The notes beneath the pieces were generated by a model that saw only the letters and a program-made list of their open reading frames with translations, was not told where the DNA came from and did no database searches. The position numbers and the translations under genes are program-made. Positions 45,099 to 54,241 of a DNA stretch of 64,000 nt are shown piece after piece. Source of the stretch: JAJRZL01 sp964557855 (lineage in GTDB: Bacteria; Zixibacteria; MSB-5A5; GN15; FEB-12); assembly GCA_964557855.1 (NCBI GenBank), contig CAZLBP010000013.1, forward strand, positions 1 through 64,000, written 5' to 3'. Within the stretch, counting starts at the first letter, position 1. Each line of letters begins with the position of its first letter.

Positions 45099-45506
45099 AT
45101 GCGCAAGCTTGTTCTGCTCGTATGCATGGTGGCGATGCCACTATTCTCAGCACCTGAATCTTCAGCCGGAGTTATCCCGTCGTGGGAGGCACCCTCGGGA
45201 AAATTCGGATTCTATCCGATTTCCAATGAGATATCTCTCTATAAGAACCTTGATGATGCCGGCGAGAACCGAGGCACGACGGTGCAATTCGTGCTGATAA
45301 ACTCATTTAGACTGTTTACGAACTTCAGTCTGGAATTCACAGCCGATTACAACTTCGACTACACAGCCGGTCTCGACGACGACCACTATGTCGAAATCGG
45401 TCTGGTGAAGCCGCTTACGGGGATACTGAGTGTCAATTATCAGAGAGTCATCACGACCTTCGAACCCGATCCGATCAATCAATTCGGAGTAAGGATGAGT
45501 TTCTAA
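45099..45506 (+). CDS. Small exported protein, possible outer-membrane or periplasmic beta protein
   Basis: 135 residues with signal peptide MRKLVLLVCMVAMPLFSA. The mature part alternates polar and hydrophobic residues (TTVQFVLINSFRLFTNFSLEFTADYNFDY ... in two strands) and ends in Phe (GVRMSF), a feature of Bam-targeted outer-membrane proteins. Too short for a full barrel. AAGGAG precedes ATG 45099. Its TAA overlaps the stop of the convergent small gene at 45503. Confidence 0.7.
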   Translation: MRKLVLLVCMVAMPLFSAPESSAGVIPSWEAPSGKFGFYPISNEISLYKNLDDAGENRGTTVQFVLINSFRLFTNFSLEFTADYNFDYTAGLDDDHYVEIGLVKPLTGILSVNYQRVITTFEPDPINQFGVRMSF

Positions 45507-45799
45507 CCCTGTTCGGCCAACAACTCCCGCGAGATCTCCTGCCATTCCTCGTCGAACGGGAGATCGCTTATCTCCCGCCCGGCCCGCGAATACCAGTATC
45601 CGGCATTCAAGGGGTCGCCTTCCTTGCGGTGCAGATACGCATGCACCCATGCTGCCGATTGCTCCCCGGAATCCTGAATCGCAAGGTGCGCTTTGTCCCA
45701 GTCGCCGTTCGCTTCGATCCACTGGGCTTGCAGAGCGGCACTTAGACCCGATGGGGGCTGGTTAAAGGACAGTGTCCGTTTGAACTCCTCAAATGTTAT
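45503..45799 (-). CDS. Conserved small protein with ATA as its only likely start codon
   Basis: 98 codons on the minus strand reading ITFEEFKRTLSFNQPPSGLS, AAWVHAYLHRKEGDPLNAGYWY and SRAGREISDLPFDEEWQEI. I recognise this as a small bacterial family that normally begins MTFEEF; its function is unknown. A perfect AGGAGG lies 9 nt before the codon ATA (45797-45799), and no ATG, GTG or TTG occurs in frame between the upstream stop and that point. Either ATA is used as start or an ATG to ATA change has silenced the gene. The coding part shows no other damage. Its stop overlaps the convergent gene's stop. Confidence 0.7.
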   Translation of the reverse strand: MTFEEFKRTLSFNQPPSGLSAALQAQWIEANGDWDKAHLAIQDSGEQSAAWVHAYLHRKEGDPLNAGYWYSRAGREISDLPFDEEWQEISRELLAEQG

Positions 45800-46059
45800 G
45801 GTTGGATTCCTCCTTATGTCAAGACTGCCATTGCTATGTTACTTGTTAACAATAACTTGGCTCGGCAGTTCCATGGCCCGGCAAAGCGCCTTTTAGTCCC
45901 TTCCGATTATCGGCAGATCTCCGAACCGAGAAGCCGATGTCGTACCGAACAAACGAAACTCTGTCGCGTATTACATTGTTACAAGGACTGTAAGGGTTTG
46001 ATTATTGGAACCGATTCCGTATAATTGAAGTCAATAAACTGAGGTTCTCCGACAGACTG

Positions 46060-47376
46060 CTAGGCCCGCTCCTGCCTGAAGCCACTGGAGGCCAGAATCA
46101 CCAACCCTGCAACGGCCGATAGGGCAGAGGCGCCGAGGATGCCAACCTTGGCAGCATCGAGAAGTTCGCCCTCAAACGCCAGGCCGGCAATGAACAGCGC
46201 CATCGTGAATCCGATTCCCGCTAGGGCGCTACCCCCGAGGATATGACGCCAAGTGACCGATTCCGGAAGGCTGGCTACGCCGATGCGGATAGCAAACATC
46301 GCCATAAGAGTGATTCCGACCGGCTTGCCAATCACGAGACCGGCGGCGGTCGCTACCGCAACCGGATGGGTGAGATCGGATAGAACAATCGGAACACCGG
46401 CATTGGCTAGAGCAAACACCGGCATTATCAGGAACGCTACCCAGGGATGCAGCACATTCTCCAAATACTCCAGCGGTGAAATCGTCTCGCGGATGTCACT
46501 GCGGACTTCGCGTACAGCGGCGGGGCGTTCATGTTTATCTCGCCCTGTTCCTTCGAAGACTCCTTGTATCCGGCTCATGAGGTTGCCGATCTGCGTCGGC
46601 GATCTGTGACTCTTCGCGGGAGTCAGTAGACCAAGAACAACGCCTGCGATTGTTGCGTGAACACCAGATTCATGAAACGCCAACCACACGAGAGCTCCGG
46701 TCACCACGTAAACTGAGATTCGTCGCACACCCACACGCGCTAAGCCAATTACGGCGGCGATACCTATCAGACCCAGAGCCAGCGACAAGAGATTGATTGA
46801 TTCCGTGTAGCCGATCGCTATTATCAGGATCGCCCCCACATCGTCGGCGATGGCCAGTGACAGGATCATGACGCGCAGACCGTGCGGCACTCGCTTTCCG
46901 AGGATGGCCATGCAGCCGACCACGAACGCGATATCCGTGGCCATCGGGACACCCCACCCGCGCATTCCCGGCCCGCCCGACTGCAGCGCGAGATAAATGC
47001 CGGCTGGAAAGATCATGCCTCCGATCGCACCGACTATAGGCAAGGCCGCCCGACGCGCGTTGCGCAGCTCACCGAGTTGGAGCTCACGTTTCACTTCCAT
47101 GCCGATAACAAAAAAGAAGATCGCCATCAGGCCGTCATTAATCCAGTGCTTCAAAGAATGTGAGAACTCGATGGCGCCCAGGGAGAGTCCGAGTTTAATC
47201 TTCCAGATTGACAAGAATTCAGAGGAGAGCGACGAGTTGGCCAGTACCAGGGCCAACAGAGTGCATGCCAGGAGTACCACGCCGCCGGCCGCTTCAACAT
47301 GAATGAAACGCTGCAATGCCCGAGTGACGCGCCGGATCGGTGGTACGCCTTTCGCAGTGTGTTCAGATTCGGTCAT
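46060..47376 (-). CDS. nhaA: Na+/H+ antiporter NhaA
   Basis: 438 residues, about eleven or twelve membrane helices. The paired ion-binding aspartates are in LSLAIADDVGAILIIA. KHWINDGLMAIFFFVIGMEVKREL, PMATDIAFVVGCM and GFTMALFIAGLAF are standard NhaA marks. It exports sodium in exchange for protons and controls pH and salt balance. The start at ATG 47376 gives the usual short N-terminus. Monocistronic in appearance. Confidence 0.95.
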   Translation of the reverse strand: MTESEHTAKGVPPIRRVTRALQRFIHVEAAGGVVLLACTLLALVLANSSLSSEFLSIWKIKLGLSLGAIEFSHSLKHWINDGLMAIFFFVIGMEVKRELQLGELRNARRAALPIVGAIGGMIFPAGIYLALQSGGPGMRGWGVPMATDIAFVVGCMAILGKRVPHGLRVMILSLAIADDVGAILIIAIGYTESINLLSLALGLIGIAAVIGLARVGVRRISVYVVTGALVWLAFHESGVHATIAGVVLGLLTPAKSHRSPTQIGNLMSRIQGVFEGTGRDKHERPAAVREVRSDIRETISPLEYLENVLHPWVAFLIMPVFALANAGVPIVLSDLTHPVAVATAAGLVIGKPVGITLMAMFAIRIGVASLPESVTWRHILGGSALAGIGFTMALFIAGLAFEGELLDAAKVGILGASALSAVAGLVILASSGFRQERA

Positions 47377-47850
47377 CGTCGGCCTCTGGGCTTTTGGGGA
47401 TACGAGAATCCAGAGCCGACGACCGGCCGGTCATTTGCTTGTTCTCCAATGAGGATATCCAATTCAGTAAACCTCCGCCTCTGTTAAAGAACAGGAAATC
47501 CACTCTGCTTCATGAGTCTACTAATCTTCATTACGAAACTGTACCAACTGCCTAGAAGTTCCAATCACGTTTAACCGGGGGGCTCGCGAAAAAGCAAATT
47601 GAGGGATGTTGAACTTGATCGTCGTGAAGTTGTTCGTACAGCAGATGGCCTCGTGCGATTGAAATGAGTTCACTCTTCGGTCAAGCCGAACTATGTGAAA
47701 TCGATCAAGGCGTGGGCCACCCGGCCTGGATTGGTCGTGCTCAAGGTAAGAGAGTTCTTGCCACTCATTTCGATGTCAGTTAAGCTGTATACGTGTGCTC
47801 ACAATGCGGCAGTCGAACGATACTGGTATGCAAAAAGACTTGGAGACAGG
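47377..47850. other. Intergenic region, no gene recognised
   Basis: Lies between the divergent nhaA and CaCA exchanger genes. The upstream extension of the exchanger frame (47695-47850) has no hydrophobic or family-like sequence and is unlikely to be translated. No repeat or hairpin of note was seen. Confidence 0.5.
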
Positions 47851-48807
47851 ATGATTCTTGCTTCTTTCGCTGTTCTGGTTGGGTTGGTTATACTCATGTG
47901 GAGCGCCAACCGCTTCGTGGACGGTTCCGCATCGGTCGCGCGTCATTTTCGGATGCCACCCCTGTTGATTGGAATGTTAATAATCGGTTTCGGTACTTCG
48001 GCGCCGGAGATAGTCGTGGCTGCTATTGCCAGCATCCAAGGTAACCCCGGGCTGGCTCTCGGGAACGCCTACGGTTCAAACATTACCAACATTGCACTGA
48101 TACTCGGAATCTCGGCCGCGATCTACCCGATTGTCGTGGACTCAATCGTACTTCGCAAGGAACTTCCGATATTGACCGGCGTGACCGCACTTGCAGGAAT
48201 ACAACTGGTGGACGGGACGATCTCGCGTCTTGACGCCGCGCTGCTTCTGGGGGTCTTCGCATTGTTTATTGGCTGGTCGATATGGCAGGGAATGCGGAAT
48301 AGGGAGGATCTATATGCAGTAGAAATAGATCAGAAAGTCGCGTTGCACCCTATGTCATTGAGACGTTCTGTTATCCGGCTTACTCTGGGACTGGTGTTGC
48401 TGGTGGCAAGTTCTCGTCTTCTCGTCTGGGGGGCAGTCGAGATAGCCAGGAGTCTTGCCATAAGTGACCTGGTCATCGGACTGACAATAGTAGCCGTTGG
48501 TACGTCCTTACCTGAGTTAGCATCTGCTGTTATTGCGGCACGAAAGAAGCAGCACGACCTCGCCCTGGGCAATATCCTCGGCTCCAATATGTTCAACACG
48601 CTGGCGGTTGTAGGAGTGGCGGGAGTGATCTCTCCTTTGCCGGCTGAGCCAATTGTCCTTAAGAGGGACGTACTCTTCATGGGCTCGCTGACGCTGGCAT
48701 TGTTTGCAATCGGCTACGGCTTTCGGGGGCAGGGCCACGTTTCTCGTCGTGAGGGTTGGACGTTATTTGTTTGCTACCTGGCGTACATGACTTACCTGGT
48801 GATCTGA
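47851..48807 (+). CDS. Calcium/sodium exchanger (CaCA family, YrbG-like)
   Basis: 318 residues from ATG 47851 (GGAGACAGG just upstream). Ten or so membrane helices form two inverted halves, each with an alpha repeat: IIGFGTSAPEIVVA ... GNAYGSNITNIALILG and IVAVGTSLPELASAVIAA ... GNILGSNMFNTLAVVG. The acidic residues in GTSAPE and GTSLPE bind calcium. It exchanges Ca2+ for Na+ or H+. It stands alone. Confidence 0.9.
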   Translation: MILASFAVLVGLVILMWSANRFVDGSASVARHFRMPPLLIGMLIIGFGTSAPEIVVAAIASIQGNPGLALGNAYGSNITNIALILGISAAIYPIVVDSIVLRKELPILTGVTALAGIQLVDGTISRLDAALLLGVFALFIGWSIWQGMRNREDLYAVEIDQKVALHPMSLRRSVIRLTLGLVLLVASSRLLVWGAVEIARSLAISDLVIGLTIVAVGTSLPELASAVIAARKKQHDLALGNILGSNMFNTLAVVGVAGVISPLPAEPIVLKRDVLFMGSLTLALFAIGYGFRGQGHVSRREGWTLFVCYLAYMTYLVI

Positions 48808-49163
48808 TTGGCTCAAAGTACGACCACAAGGACGCCAAACAAACGTAATCTTCGCTCTCGCCGGAACGGATGCCATCACCCTGGATACGGTAACAATTTG
48901 GCTAAATCACTACGTTCAGCAGATAAGTCGCTATCTCTGTCCAGTTTCTGGCAGCTTTGCCGAACGCGGCGGCTTTTCTCAGCTATTGCGTTTGCTGGCC
49001 CACATCTTACATTGACGGCAATGAAACTCCAAATCGATCAGTCGATGCAACACCACTTGAAGAGTGCCAAGTCGCCGTCGACAAACTGCTTGCCGCGACA
49101 TCTCCGGCTCTGTGCTTCACAATTACCTGGAAAACAGGACGTGCGGAACAGGGTCCCACACCA
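48808..49163. other. Intergenic region, no gene recognised
   Basis: Between the exchanger and the phosphoesterase genes. Frames at 48808-49176 and the upstream extension of the next gene (48957-49163) have no family-like sequence. No repeat family member was found. Confidence 0.5.
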
Positions 49164-50288
49164 ATGTTCAGACTGATTTTCTACGGCAGCTGGACCCTTG
49201 TTCACGTGTACGTCTTCTGGCGCTTGATCACTATCCCGGGGATCGTGAATCGTGTTTCCCGCAAAGCTCTGCTGGCTACCGGAGCAGCTGTCTGGGTAAT
49301 TGGTATTGTGCGCCGCTACCTGGACGACATCGGCTTGGAAGCGCTGGAACGTCCCCTGGAGCTCTTTGCCATGAACTGGCTCGGCATTCTTTTCCTGGTC
49401 TTTTTCGTACTGCTGGTGGCGGATTTGGCTACCCTCTTCGGGCTCTTCTTCCGGCGGCATCTCTATACTATTCGCGCCACCGCGCTGGCGCTGGGTCTGG
49501 TGCTTGCGGCGCTGGCATTCATTCAAGCGTCACGGCCACCCATGATAACAGAGCTTGAGATCAAGCTAGAAAGCCTCCCGGCCGAACATGATGGCCTCGA
49601 GGTTGTAGTCATCTCCGATACGCACCTGGGAGCCTTTATCGATGCCGACTGGTTGAAAGCGCGAGTAGACCAGATCAACGCCTTGCAGCCCGATCTTGTT
49701 TTCTTGCTGGGTGATGTTTTTGAAGGGGACTACCCATTAGATGATCCGGACGCCATGCAGGAGGCGCTTCGTGACTTGGACCCTCCGCTGGGTGTTTGGG
49801 CGGTTACCGGTAATCATGAGCTACACGGTGGTTATGACGCAAGCATCCGCTTTCTGGAAGATGCCGGCATAGTTGTGTTGCGCAACGAGTGGCGTGAGGT
49901 TCTGCCCGGCATGGCGGTCGGGGGTGTCGATGACGGTGGTCACGGCGAATCTACCGGCGAAGCCGCCGCCCGGATCAGACGCGTGCTCGATTCTGTCCCG
50001 GTCAACGCCGCCACGATTCTTCTGACACACCGGCCCCGGAAGGTCGAAGAAGCGGCATCCGCAGGAGCTGAGCTGATGTTAAGTGGTCACACCCACGGCG
50101 GTCAGGTGTGGCCGTTCAGCTATCTGGCAAGGTTGGCCAATCCCTTGTTCGTCGGTAGATACGAAATCGGCAACATGACCGCCTTCGTGACTCGAGGCGC
50201 CGGCACCTGGGGACCGCGGATGCGGCTGTGGTCTCCCGGCGAGATTGTCAAAATCGTCCTGAGATCGGACCGTTCGCCAATATTATGA
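49164..50288 (+). CDS. Membrane-anchored metallophosphoesterase
   Basis: 374 residues from ATG 49164 (MFRLIFYGSW). Four membrane helices fill the first 125 residues. The C-terminal domain has all metallophosphoesterase blocks: VVVISDTHLG, LLGDVFEG, VTGNHELHGG, LLTHRP and LSGHTHGGQVWP. It is of the YaeI/YkuE type, some of which act on lipid A intermediates or lipid substrates; the substrate here is unknown. A longer frame from 48957 adds sequence unlike the family. Confidence 0.88.
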   Translation: MFRLIFYGSWTLVHVYVFWRLITIPGIVNRVSRKALLATGAAVWVIGIVRRYLDDIGLEALERPLELFAMNWLGILFLVFFVLLVADLATLFGLFFRRHLYTIRATALALGLVLAALAFIQASRPPMITELEIKLESLPAEHDGLEVVVISDTHLGAFIDADWLKARVDQINALQPDLVFLLGDVFEGDYPLDDPDAMQEALRDLDPPLGVWAVTGNHELHGGYDASIRFLEDAGIVVLRNEWREVLPGMAVGGVDDGGHGESTGEAAARIRRVLDSVPVNAATILLTHRPRKVEEAASAGAELMLSGHTHGGQVWPFSYLARLANPLFVGRYEIGNMTAFVTRGAGTWGPRMRLWSPGEIVKIVLRSDRSPIL

Positions 50289-50351
50289 ACAGCAAGCCAA
50301 AATACATAAGAACATAAGTCTGGTATTTAGAAAAAAGTAGAGACAAGTCCC

Positions 50352-50663
50352 ATGGTGATAGTCAATCCTGAGAAACAGGAAGGTTTTGAAGCTGGAGAAA
50401 TGCCCGCTCCGGAGTTACTGGAGGCCATGGAAAAGTTCAATGAAAATGTGTTTGAGGCAGGTGTGATGATCGGCGGAGACGTATTACACCCAACGAGTAA
50501 AGTCACACTGGTCCACTTCTCCGGAGCAGGGGCGAAGAAAACAACAAGCGGACCATTTCAAGATACTCGCAACGTAATAGGTGGATTCTGGATCTGGAAA
50601 GTTAACTCCGAAGAAGAGGCCATTGAATGGGCCAACCGCGCTCCGATGAAAGACGAGGAATAA
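50352..50663 (+). CDS. YCII/DGPF-family protein, short form
   Basis: 103 residues. ELLEAMEKFNENVFEAGVMIGGD, TSGPFQDTRNVIGGFWIWKV and SEEEAIEWANRAPMKDEE match the YCII-related family, whose members often sit with ECF sigma factors. It starts slightly inside the usual N-terminus (the family begins MKYMxxxK) and stops where others continue for 10-30 residues with an EIEIRQ-type tail, so it may be a trimmed copy. No sigma factor gene is adjacent. Confidence 0.75.
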   Translation: MVIVNPEKQEGFEAGEMPAPELLEAMEKFNENVFEAGVMIGGDVLHPTSKVTLVHFSGAGAKKTTSGPFQDTRNVIGGFWIWKVNSEEEAIEWANRAPMKDEE

Positions 50664-50710
50664 CTCATAACCTTCGTTTTCAAATCCGGTCACAATTTGG
50701 CCACAATACG

Positions 50711-50765
50711 GTGTAAGTCCTTGTGCCACAACGCGAGTGTGGGGTTCGACTACCCGTCTGCACCA
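50711..50765 (+). other. tRNA-like 3' end (variable arm, T arm, CCA), possible attachment remnant
   Basis: The segment reads like the last 55 nt of a class II tRNA: a variable-arm-like TTGTG-c-CACAA, a T arm with GGTTCGACT, then a 7-nt acceptor-like strand and ACCA ending at 50765. The matching 5' half and an anticodon arm are not visible upstream. T-stem pairing is imperfect. It may be a fragment left by an element that integrated into a tRNA gene, or chance. No integrase is nearby. Confidence 0.3.
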
Positions 50766-50857
50766 AATAACGCAGCCTCACAAACCAAAACCAATCGGCG
50801 ATAAACTACCATTATATCAATGCCCGCGATTGGCGGGCCGTGAGGCGTCCATCGACG

Positions 50858-53353
50858 TCATTCCAATTCGGAGGTTTGAGGTGTTGCCGTTTCGGCGCTT
50901 TTCACATACTCGTCGAACCATCGCAGCTGCTCCCAGAGCACGTGCTCCACACTTTCGCGGGCTCGGTAGCCGTGGTCCTCGTAGGGCAGCAGCACCAGCC
51001 GGGCGGTCCCGCCCGAACCACGCACCGCTTCGAAGAAGACCTCGGACTGAAACGTGAGGGTGCCCGGGTTGGAGTCATCATCCCCGTGGATGATCAGCAC
51101 CGGCTCGTTAACCTGGTCGGCGAAGAAGGTCGGCGAGACCTGGATGTAGACATCCCTGGCCTCAAAAAGAGAACGACGCTCGGACTGGAAGCCGAAAGGC
51201 TGGTTGGTCTTGTTGTACGATCCGCTGCGCGCGATGCCGGCTCGAAACAGGTCGGTGTGCGCCAGAAGGTTGGCCACCATCAGCCCGCCGTGGCTGTGAC
51301 CGATGACGCCGATCCGCTCCGGATCGGCCACTCCCATTTCGACTGCCTTCTCTACTGCGGCCGCGGCATCGGCCACCAGTTGCGGCACGAACGTATCATA
51401 CGTGGTCTCGGGATCGCCAATCATCGGCATGGCCGTCCGGTCGAGCACGGCGTAACCCCGGAGCAAGAAGTAAAGATGGGAGGGGCCGTAAATACGCATA
51501 AAGCGTTGAGCCGAACCCCTGACCTGACCGGCCGTAGTGGCGCCGGAATATTCGAGAGGATAGGCGTAAAGCACGGTGGGCAGCGGTGTGCCTTCCTCAT
51601 AGCCGGGTGGCAGATGCAGGTGGAAACTGAGGGGTACGCCGTCGTCCCGCTCGTAGTGTACGATGCGTTTCTCGATCTCACGCAGCTGCGGCGTCGGGTC
51701 CTCAAAGCGCGTTATGGGTTCGCGCGCCAAAGCCCGGGTGGGCTCACCCTCGTCTGCCTCAATCTCATCCGTGAACACAGCCAGATAGTAGTTGGGCACA
51801 TCGACAGCAGATTCGGATTTCAGCACGAATCGGTCCTCATCACCGGCGAATGCCACGAAATACTCGTATCGGTCCGGATCACAGCGAAACAGACGCTCGG
51901 TCTCGCCGGTCTCGAGGTGGCGAAGGTCCAGGAAGGGACGGTCGCCCTCGTCGGTAGCACCGCTCCCGGTGAAGTAGACCGCATCTCCCTTCTGGTGAAA
52001 CACCCAGCGACCGTTTGGCAGCGGACGGAACACGGGATCGCCCGGATCTCCGTAGCGGTCGTCCTCGTCGAGTTCAAACCAGAGGCGCGACGTGCCCTCG
52101 TCAACATCCAGAAGCCAGACGTAGCGCCAGCGTCGCATCCGTTCGCGCTGGGTGAGCATGAGCGTACCGCCCTCGGCGCCCCAGGCGTTTTGCCAGGGCT
52201 GGATTCGGTGCTCGGCTCGGAAGATCTCCTGTGGCTCTCCCGTGAAAGGCGCGTCCAGACGCACAAGCCGGTCGCGGTGGGACGCCTCAGCTACCGGATC
52301 TCCGCCATCGAGCGCCTCGACCCAGAAGAGTGTGTGGGAAGCGGTGGGACGCCACTCAACCGAGCGCGGTCCCAGCGGCACACCGTGGATCGGGACCTCG
52401 TCGGCCAGGGGCAACGACGCGATATTCGCTACCGGATTGCCCTCACGGTCCCACACTTCGATTTCGCTCGCAAAGCGCCACCAGCCCACCTCATGGGACC
52501 AGGGCGCGACCAATCGCTTCACCAGGAGATACTCGCCGTCCGGCGAGAATTCGGCTGCACTGTAGGGAGCGGGCGGACTGACGACGTTAACTTCCCCTGA
52601 CGCCGGGTCGACGATGGCCAGCTCACAGGAGGTATAGTACTCGAACAGGGCGTCGTCGTGAGCTGTCTGGAGCACGTTGCGCGCCTCGTACGTGGATCGT
52701 GCCGAGGCCCCCTCACCCTCACGGACTTCCGGACCCGCCGGTATAGCCGGCGGCTCGGGAGCCGGTCCGCGTTGCGGGATGCGGCGAACAAGAAGGCGCT
52801 CCTGGTCGGGCAGCCAGCTTACCGCCGCGCCCAGCAGCGGGTTGAGAGCCAAGTCCTCGATCCGGGTCAATTCGCCCTCCACCGACCCGACATAGAGGCC
52901 AATGTGATCGGCATGAGCGATGGTGAGCGCGATACGTTTGCCGTCCACGGTCCAGTCCACATCGTGCACTTCGCTGTTGGCCGGGATATCGATTGGCGTC
53001 GTAGCTCCATCCACGACCCGGACCAGGCGGGGGGAGGTACCCCCGTGGCTGCCGTGGTGGCCGTTGATAGCGGGATTGACCCTCATGCCGGCCAGCTTAT
53101 GCATCGGCGCCGCCAGCTCGGCCAGCGGGGGATAGAGCACGGGATCGGCCAGAAACAAATACTCACCGGTTGGGGCCGTCCATACCCAGGGGAGCTGCGG
53201 CGCGTGGAGTACTGCCAGCAGCTCTTCGGATGGTGACTGCCACTCGGTTGCCGCCTGATGAATGTCGTCGGATGCCCCTGTGCCGGCTGCCGTCAGAAAC
53301 ACGGCCACCGTCAACACAATCTGAATTGCTACTCTCACGTCTCTTCTGTTCAT
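50858..53353 (-). CDS. Secreted S9 (prolyl oligopeptidase-family) peptidase
   Basis: 831 residues from ATG 53353 (AGGAGAT upstream); 65 earlier codons are discarded. The signal peptide is AIQIVLTVAVFLTAAGTGA. A beta-propeller (about 35-550) precedes the alpha/beta hydrolase domain with nucleophile Ser in GVIGHSHGGLM, Asp in IIHGDDDSNPG and His in YEDHGYRA. It resembles glutamyl/acylaminoacyl-peptidase types that act on short peptides. Codon use is more GC-rich (GCC, GTC, CTC) than neighbours, so transfer is possible. A long opposite-strand frame (50840-52600) is a shadow. Confidence 0.9.
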   Translation of the reverse strand: MNRRDVRVAIQIVLTVAVFLTAAGTGASDDIHQAATEWQSPSEELLAVLHAPQLPWVWTAPTGEYLFLADPVLYPPLAELAAPMHKLAGMRVNPAINGHHGSHGGTSPRLVRVVDGATTPIDIPANSEVHDVDWTVDGKRIALTIAHADHIGLYVGSVEGELTRIEDLALNPLLGAAVSWLPDQERLLVRRIPQRGPAPEPPAIPAGPEVREGEGASARSTYEARNVLQTAHDDALFEYYTSCELAIVDPASGEVNVVSPPAPYSAAEFSPDGEYLLVKRLVAPWSHEVGWWRFASEIEVWDREGNPVANIASLPLADEVPIHGVPLGPRSVEWRPTASHTLFWVEALDGGDPVAEASHRDRLVRLDAPFTGEPQEIFRAEHRIQPWQNAWGAEGGTLMLTQRERMRRWRYVWLLDVDEGTSRLWFELDEDDRYGDPGDPVFRPLPNGRWVFHQKGDAVYFTGSGATDEGDRPFLDLRHLETGETERLFRCDPDRYEYFVAFAGDEDRFVLKSESAVDVPNYYLAVFTDEIEADEGEPTRALAREPITRFEDPTPQLREIEKRIVHYERDDGVPLSFHLHLPPGYEEGTPLPTVLYAYPLEYSGATTAGQVRGSAQRFMRIYGPSHLYFLLRGYAVLDRTAMPMIGDPETTYDTFVPQLVADAAAAVEKAVEMGVADPERIGVIGHSHGGLMVANLLAHTDLFRAGIARSGSYNKTNQPFGFQSERRSLFEARDVYIQVSPTFFADQVNEPVLIIHGDDDSNPGTLTFQSEVFFEAVRGSGGTARLVLLPYEDHGYRARESVEHVLWEQLRWFDEYVKSAETATPQTSELE

Positions 53354-53666
53354 GCTTGATCTCCTGATCCTTGCCGGTTCTTCCGCACAGTTTGGGAGCC
53401 GTTTCGCCGTCCGGGAAACCGGATACCGTGTGCTCTTTCGGTTTCCGCAGTTGCGTGATACGGCATTGATGTCATTCATGAGGCCGTAATGTGGTCTTAC
53501 ATCCTCTACAGCCGCCTTTCCGGTCCGGCGCCGCTCTGTAAGCTGCAACGTCCGACTCGCGTACGCCCGCCAACAGAGTAGACCAGCCGGTGATCCAAGT
53601 TACACCACACACCGACCGTTGGCAACAGCTTTCCGATTCTCCGCGTTCCCAAACTGTCCCTTCCCT

Positions 53667-53691
53667 CGTTCCCAAATTGCATTTAGGAACG
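53667..53691. repeat. Family B palindrome, copy 3
   Basis: CGTTCCCAAATTGCATTTAGGAACG. The stem pairs CGTTCC with GGAACG and a shorter inner AAAT/ATTT. Related to 9582-9606 and 12811-12835. A diverged partial copy follows at about 53700-53720 (GCCAGGTTGTACTTGGC). Confidence 0.7.
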
Positions 53692-53921
53692 CACTTGTCT
53701 GCCAGGTTGTACTTGGCCCGACTATTACCCGCAAGTCATGGCATTCCTGCGAACGCGGGAATCCAGAAATCTCTCTATTCGTGCACCGCGTTACCGAGTG
53801 CCGATCTGTAGGGCAGGTCCGCTTCAGCGGACGAAGAACCCGACATCTTTCGTTCGAGGCTGTCTGTTGGGTTTCTCGCCGCCTTTGGCGCCTCGGAACC
53901 CGACCTGCTGTCTGATTGAAA

Positions 53922-53959
53922 AACACACCCCCGCCTTTGTACCAGGGCCGGGGTGTGTT
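53922..53959. repeat. Inverted repeat in the S9-S41 gap
   Basis: AACACACCCC (53922-53931) pairs perfectly with GGGGTGTGTT (53950-53959) around an 18-nt loop. A-rich sequence before it (TTGAAAA) gives U on the minus strand, so it could terminate minus-strand transcripts. Confidence 0.6.
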
Positions 53960-54149
53960 CTGCCTGCTTTTCTGTACACTTTCCCTGCCAAATCGATGTT
54001 GATTGCTGTACCAGTTGGAAAGGGCTCTAATTACGTGACCGGCAGATGTCCACATCTGCCGCTCTATCTTGCGCTCTACCAAACGAACCCATTTTCACTA
54101 CAGATCAACCACCGATACTACCAAGCGAACCCATTTCCTCCGGCCGTTC

Positions 54150-54189
54150 CGTCAGGTCCTGACCCGCGTCAGCGGGGTATAACCTGACG
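54150..54189. repeat. Family C palindrome, copy 3
   Basis: CGTCAGGT pairs with ACCTGACG (outer), and CCCGC-gtca-GCGGG forms the inner stem. It shares layout and core with 7426-7469 and 9485-9525, with changes on both arms that keep pairing. Confidence 0.75.
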
Positions 54190-54241
54190 GTTCATCACCC
54201 CGTCCATCCAAACGAACCCATTTCTGTGCTGCATCTATCTC

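Larger units (their letters stand above)
53354..54241. other. Repeat-rich intergenic region of about 0.9 kb
   Basis: No gene is supported. It holds a family B palindrome at 53667-53691, a 10-bp hairpin AACACACCCC/GGGGTGTGTT at 53922-53959, a family C palindrome at 54150-54189, and three copies of the short direct repeat AACGAACCCATTT (near 54080, 54125 as AGCGAACCCATTT, and 54212). It lies between the S9 and S41 peptidase genes and looks like a landing zone for small repeats. Confidence 0.7.

Noticed and set aside
50840..52600. 586-residue plus-strand frame opposite the S9 peptidase
   Set aside because: It is a shadow of the GC-rich peptidase gene, with no family features or ribosome site.
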